Made by a program: the position numbers and the translations under genes. From Actinomycetota bacterium (GTDB lineage Bacteria; Actinomycetota; Actinomycetes; S36-B12), in contig RGQW01000090.1 in the NCBI GenBank assembly GCA_010029945.1, forward strand, positions 1 through 6,690: a DNA stretch of 6,690 nucleotides, in the 5' to 3' direction. Of this stretch, positions 4,655-6,690 are shown one piece after another (the first letter of the stretch is position 1; each line of letters starts with the position of its first letter). The notes beneath the pieces are model-generated. The model saw only the letters and a program-made list of their open reading frames with translations. It did no database searches and had not been told where the DNA came from.

Positions 4655-5282
4655 GCAGGGCACCGGACCTGGACAAGGACCATGGGTGGGGCCGTGGCCG
4701 GATGACCCGCGGCTCGACCCCGATCTGCTGAAGCACGGAGACCACCGCAATGTGGTGGATCAGTATCGATTCTGGAAAGTAGAAGCGATAGTCGAGGACC
4801 TGGATAGCAAGCGTCATCCGATGCACGTAGCGATCGAAAACCTCGAGCACGATTTCAATATCGGGTCCATCGTGCGCACCGCCAACGCGTTTCTCGCACG
4901 GGAAGTCCACATCGTGGGGCGAAAGCGATGGAACCGTCGTGGCGCCATGGTGACCGATCGCTATCAGAACATCCGCCACCATGAGTCGGTCGACGCACTA
5001 TCGGCCTGGGCGAACGAGAACGAAGTTCCCATCATCGGTCTCGACAACGTTCCGGGTGCGATCTCGCTGGAGACGTTCGACGTGCCGCGGTCGTGTGTGC
5101 TGTTCTTCGGGCAGGAAGGACAGGGATTGTCCGAGGCTGCGCAACGCGCCTGCAGTGCGACGGTGTCCATCGCGCAGTTCGGATCGACCCGTTCGATCAA
5201 CGTCGGCGCTGCAGCCGCTATCGCCATGCATGCCTGGATTCGACGCCACACATTCGGGCAGGTGCCAACCGAGAAGCAGTAG
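4635..5282 (+). CDS. TrmH/SpoU-family RNA 2'-O-methyltransferase
   Basis: This is a SPOUT-class methyltransferase, which uses S-adenosylmethionine to methylate a ribose 2'-OH in tRNA or rRNA; the target is not readable from sequence. All three family motifs are present: motif 1 in FNIGSIVRTANAF (74-86), including the conserved Asn and Arg; motif 2 FGQEGQGLS (158-166); and motif 3 in STRSINVGAAAAIAMHAW (184-201). Motifs 2 and 3 form the trefoil knot that binds SAM and the dimer interface. Motif 3 has SINVG where many members have SLNVS. The N-terminal 45 residues are Pro/Gly/Asp-rich (GPWVGPWPDDPRLDPDLL), as I recall for actinobacterial relatives next to pyrE. The length of 215 is normal. GTG 4635 is the most upstream sensible start and lies inside pyrE in another frame; TTG 4647 is possible. 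Translation is probably coupled to pyrE. The family is secure; the RNA target is unknown. Confidence 0.92.
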   Translation: MTSVLDEQGTGPGQGPWVGPWPDDPRLDPDLLKHGDHRNVVDQYRFWKVEAIVEDLDSKRHPMHVAIENLEHDFNIGSIVRTANAFLAREVHIVGRKRWNRRGAMVTDRYQNIRHHESVDALSAWANENEVPIIGLDNVPGAISLETFDVPRSCVLFFGQEGQGLSEAAQRACSATVSIAQFGSTRSINVGAAAAIAMHAWIRRHTFGQVPTEKQ

Positions 5283-5326
5283 TCGAGAGCCCTCCTCCGT
5301 TGGTCAATGGCGGGTCTGGTGATCAG

Positions 5327-5332
5327 TAGGAT
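5327..5332 (+). promoter_or_regulatory. Putative -10 element of the aldolase gene
   Basis: TAGGAT lies 36 bases before ATG 5369 in the 86-bp gap after the methyltransferase. Transcription from about 5339 would give a leader of roughly 30 nt carrying the Shine-Dalgarno site. TTGGTC (5300-5305) is the only -35-like element and its spacing is long (21 bp), so the promoter is tentative. Confidence 0.35.
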
Positions 5333-5355
5333 TGAGGCTCACTGGCAATACATCC

Positions 5356-5363
5356 AGGAAGGA
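5356..5363 (+). promoter_or_regulatory. Strong ribosome binding site of the aldolase gene
   Basis: AGGAAGGA lies five bases (TCTCA) before ATG 5369. It is the best Shine-Dalgarno match in the window, fitting high expression of a central metabolic enzyme. Confidence 0.85.
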
Positions 5364-5368
5364 TCTCA

Positions 5369-6256
5369 ATGAACCAGGAGATGGCGGAAAAGTTCCGCTC
5401 GGCCCACGGATTTATCGCAGCTCTCGACCAGAGCGGCGGTAGCACGCCCAAGGCCCTCAAGCTCTATGGAATCGAGGAGAGCGAGTACTCCGGCGACGAC
5501 CAGATGTTCGATCTCGTGCACCAGATGCGCACCCGCATCATCAAGAACTCCGCATTTAACGGGGATCGGGTGCTCGCAGCGATCCTGTTCGAAGGCACGA
5601 TGGATCGCGACATCGATGGTGTCGGATCCGCCGAGTACCTGTGGAATTCCAAGAACATCGTTCCGGTCGTCAAGGTGGATAAGGGGCTGGCCGACGAGGA
5701 GAACGGCGCGCAAGTAATGAAGCCGATGCCGGAACTTGACGCGCTCCTCTCGAGAGCCCGCGAGAAGGGTGTCTTCGGCACGAAGATGCGCTCAGTCATC
5801 AAAGACAACAACGACGCTGGCGTTGCTGCCGTCGTGAACCAGCAGTTCGATATCGGGTTGCAGATTCTCGACGCAGGGCTTGTTCCCATCATCGAGCCGG
5901 AGGTGGACATCCACAGCGCCACGAAGGCGGAGATCGAAGAATCACTCCGGGACAAGCTCGCGGCGTCTCTCGACAGTGTTCCCGAGGGCAAGCAGGTCGT
6001 CTTCAAACTGTCACTGCCGAGCCAAGCGAACTTCTACGCGCCGCTGATCGACCATCCGAAGGTGATGCGTGTCGTTGCTCTCTCGGGTGGATATTCCCGG
6101 GACGAGGCCTGCACCATGCTGGCGGCCAACCACGGAATGATTGCGAGCTTCTCGCGCGCGTTGAGTGAAGGCCTCACAGCTCAGATGAGCGAAGAGGAGT
6201 TCACCGCCACCCTCGACGCCGCGATCGCAGAGATCTACGCGGCCTCGATTACCTAA
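5369..6256 (+). CDS. fda: Class I fructose-bisphosphate aldolase
   Basis: The enzyme cleaves fructose 1,6-bisphosphate to dihydroxyacetone phosphate and glyceraldehyde 3-phosphate, and makes it in gluconeogenesis (EC 4.1.2.13). The 295-residue protein is close along its length to the metal-independent, Schiff-base aldolase of staphylococci (296 residues). Seen: FIAALDQSGGSTPKAL (15-30), with the conserved active-site Asp; AILFEGTMDR (71-80); VVKVDKGLA (100-108); FGTKMRS (136-142); PIIEPEVDI (173-181), with acid residues near the active site; VFKLSLP (211-217), where Lys213 is the expected Schiff-base lysine; and the phosphate-binding LSGGYSR (238-244). No zinc-binding histidines of class II enzymes are involved. 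It has its own strong ribosome binding site and probable promoter, and a strong hairpin lies 26 bases past the stop. It follows pyrE and the methyltransferase, a position where Corynebacterium glutamicum, as I recall, has a class II aldolase. Function is secure. Confidence 0.96.
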   Translation: MNQEMAEKFRSAHGFIAALDQSGGSTPKALKLYGIEESEYSGDDQMFDLVHQMRTRIIKNSAFNGDRVLAAILFEGTMDRDIDGVGSAEYLWNSKNIVPVVKVDKGLADEENGAQVMKPMPELDALLSRAREKGVFGTKMRSVIKDNNDAGVAAVVNQQFDIGLQILDAGLVPIIEPEVDIHSATKAEIEESLRDKLAASLDSVPEGKQVVFKLSLPSQANFYAPLIDHPKVMRVVALSGGYSRDEACTMLAANHGMIASFSRALSEGLTAQMSEEEFTATLDAAIAEIYAASIT

Positions 6257-6281
6257 CGCGCACTCAAGACAAAGCAGCTCC

Positions 6282-6317
6282 GTCGAGTCCACCGGTGATA
6301 CCGCCGGTGGACTCGAC
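6282..6317. terminator. Strong hairpin between convergent genes, probable bidirectional terminator
   Basis: GTCGAGTCCACCGG (6282-6295) pairs perfectly with CCGGTGGACTCGAC (6304-6317): a 14-bp stem with an 8-nt loop. It starts 26 bases after the aldolase stop and lies about 100 bases past the stop of the opposing hydrolase gene. No true T run follows on the plus strand; the minus-strand exit is somewhat T-rich (GCTTTGTCTTG). Actinobacterial terminators often lack a full U tract. The rest of the 162-bp gap (6318-6418) shows nothing further. Confidence 0.75.
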
Positions 6318-6418
6318 CATTGTTGGCGACGTCGTCGCGTGTTGACCTGAGTGCTGGCCCGCGTGTCAGCCCGCGTGCCCGTCCACTTGCCCGATCGTTG
6401 GTTGAAGCCAGCGAGAGG

Positions 6419-6690
6419 CTAGCGCTGCAAGAAGTCGGAGATGAGCGCAGCGAACTCCTCGCTGCGCTCGATCTGAGTCCAATGGCCGCATCGTCCGAAT
6501 ACGTGCAATTGAGAGTTATCGATCAAATCGAGCAGACGAAGAGAGGTTTCTAGAGGGATCACCTGATCGTCGCGCCCGTGAACAAGCAGTGTGGGCGTCG
6601 CGATCTTTCTCACCTGATCCTCGGGCAGGCACAGGGCGTCGAGTGCGGCTTGCCGTGGCTCGGGGAACATCGCGTGGAACGCTTCTTGAA
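6419..6690 (-). CDS. Meta-cleavage-product hydrolase (2-hydroxymuconate-semialdehyde hydrolase type), 3' part only
   Basis: These are the last 89 codons of an alpha/beta-hydrolase whose N-terminal two thirds lie beyond the right edge. Seen: AMFPEPRQAALDAL; the strand and loop TPTLLVHGRDDQVIPLETS, with the catalytic Asp in GRDD; and QLHVFGRCGHWTQIERSEEF, with the catalytic His in CGHW. The HVFGRCGHWTQIE signature is typical of carbon-carbon hydrolases that split ring-cleavage products of catechols (XylF, DmpD, TodF, CumD, BphD, HsaD). The VHGRDDQVIPL stretch is closest to my memory of XylF/DmpD, which hydrolyse 2-hydroxymuconate semialdehyde to 2-hydroxypentadienoate. HsaD-type steroid hydrolases are less similar in this part. 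The nucleophilic serine cannot be checked here. The gene converges on the aldolase. It implies that aromatic-catabolism genes lie to the right. The family is secure; the precise substrate is open. Confidence 0.85.
   Translation of the reverse strand, partial: QEAFHAMFPEPRQAALDALCLPEDQVRKIATPTLLVHGRDDQVIPLETSLRLLDLIDNSQLHVFGRCGHWTQIERSEEFAALISDFLQR

Noticed and set aside
4076..4750. Long minus-strand frame opposite pyrE
   Set aside because: pyrE is certain on the plus strand, and the antisense product shows no family features.
6320..6553. Plus-strand frame of 77 codons after the aldolase
   Set aside because: It overlaps the clear minus-strand hydrolase C terminus, has no ribosome binding site and has a composition typical of antisense reading.

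Overview
The window looks like a chromosomal segment of a high-GC actinobacterium of the Mycobacteriales, most plausibly Rhodococcus or a close relative. This rests on the DapC-type aminotransferase, on the pyrE / SpoU-methyltransferase / aldolase gene order known from corynebacteria and mycobacteria, on a mycobacterial-style SDR, on a catechol meta-cleavage hydrolase, and on several genes that appear to start leaderless behind a TANNNT hexamer. The genus is inferred from protein similarity by eye; no database search was made.

Layout. On the left, the 5' part of a PLP aminotransferase (dapC-like, minus strand, running off the left edge) stands head to head with an acyl-CoA-dehydrogenase-fold protein (594-1703, plus), with only 32 bp between their start codons. 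A short-chain dehydrogenase (1766-2572, plus) follows. It converges, with three bases between stop codons, on a minus-strand gene for a secreted protein (2576-3355) that carries a Thr-Pro repeat stalk and a beta-rich C-terminal domain. Upstream of that gene, a 185-bp intergenic region holds a perfect 20-bp palindrome and a related imperfect dyad 33 bp away. Next comes an unrecognised minus-strand gene (3541-4071), which resembles a degenerate alpha/beta-hydrolase and contains three tandem 15-bp repeats. It is divergent from pyrE (4109-4654), which overlaps a SpoU/TrmH-type RNA methyltransferase (4635-5282). A class I fructose-bisphosphate aldolase (5369-6256) follows with its own promoter and a strong Shine-Dalgarno site. 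A strong hairpin at 6282-6317 separates it from the convergent 3' part of a meta-cleavage-product hydrolase (6419-6690, minus, running off the right edge).

How the genes relate. The right half is core metabolism: pyrimidine synthesis, RNA modification and glycolysis/gluconeogenesis, with pyrE and the methyltransferase probably co-transcribed. The left half mixes amino-acid biosynthesis (lysine/diaminopimelate) with two oxidoreductases of unknown substrate. The partial hydrolase suggests that an aromatic-catabolism locus begins at the right edge. Two start strategies can be seen: dapC, the ACAD-like gene, the hydrolase-like gene, pyrE and possibly the SDR have a -10-like hexamer 6-7 nt before the start codon and no clear ribosome binding site, whereas the aldolase and the secreted protein have clear Shine-Dalgarno sites. 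I see no mobile element, CRISPR array, tRNA or rRNA, and no convincing new multi-gene system. The least explained parts are the secreted repeat protein with its palindromic upstream region and the hydrolase-like protein with its repeat insertion.
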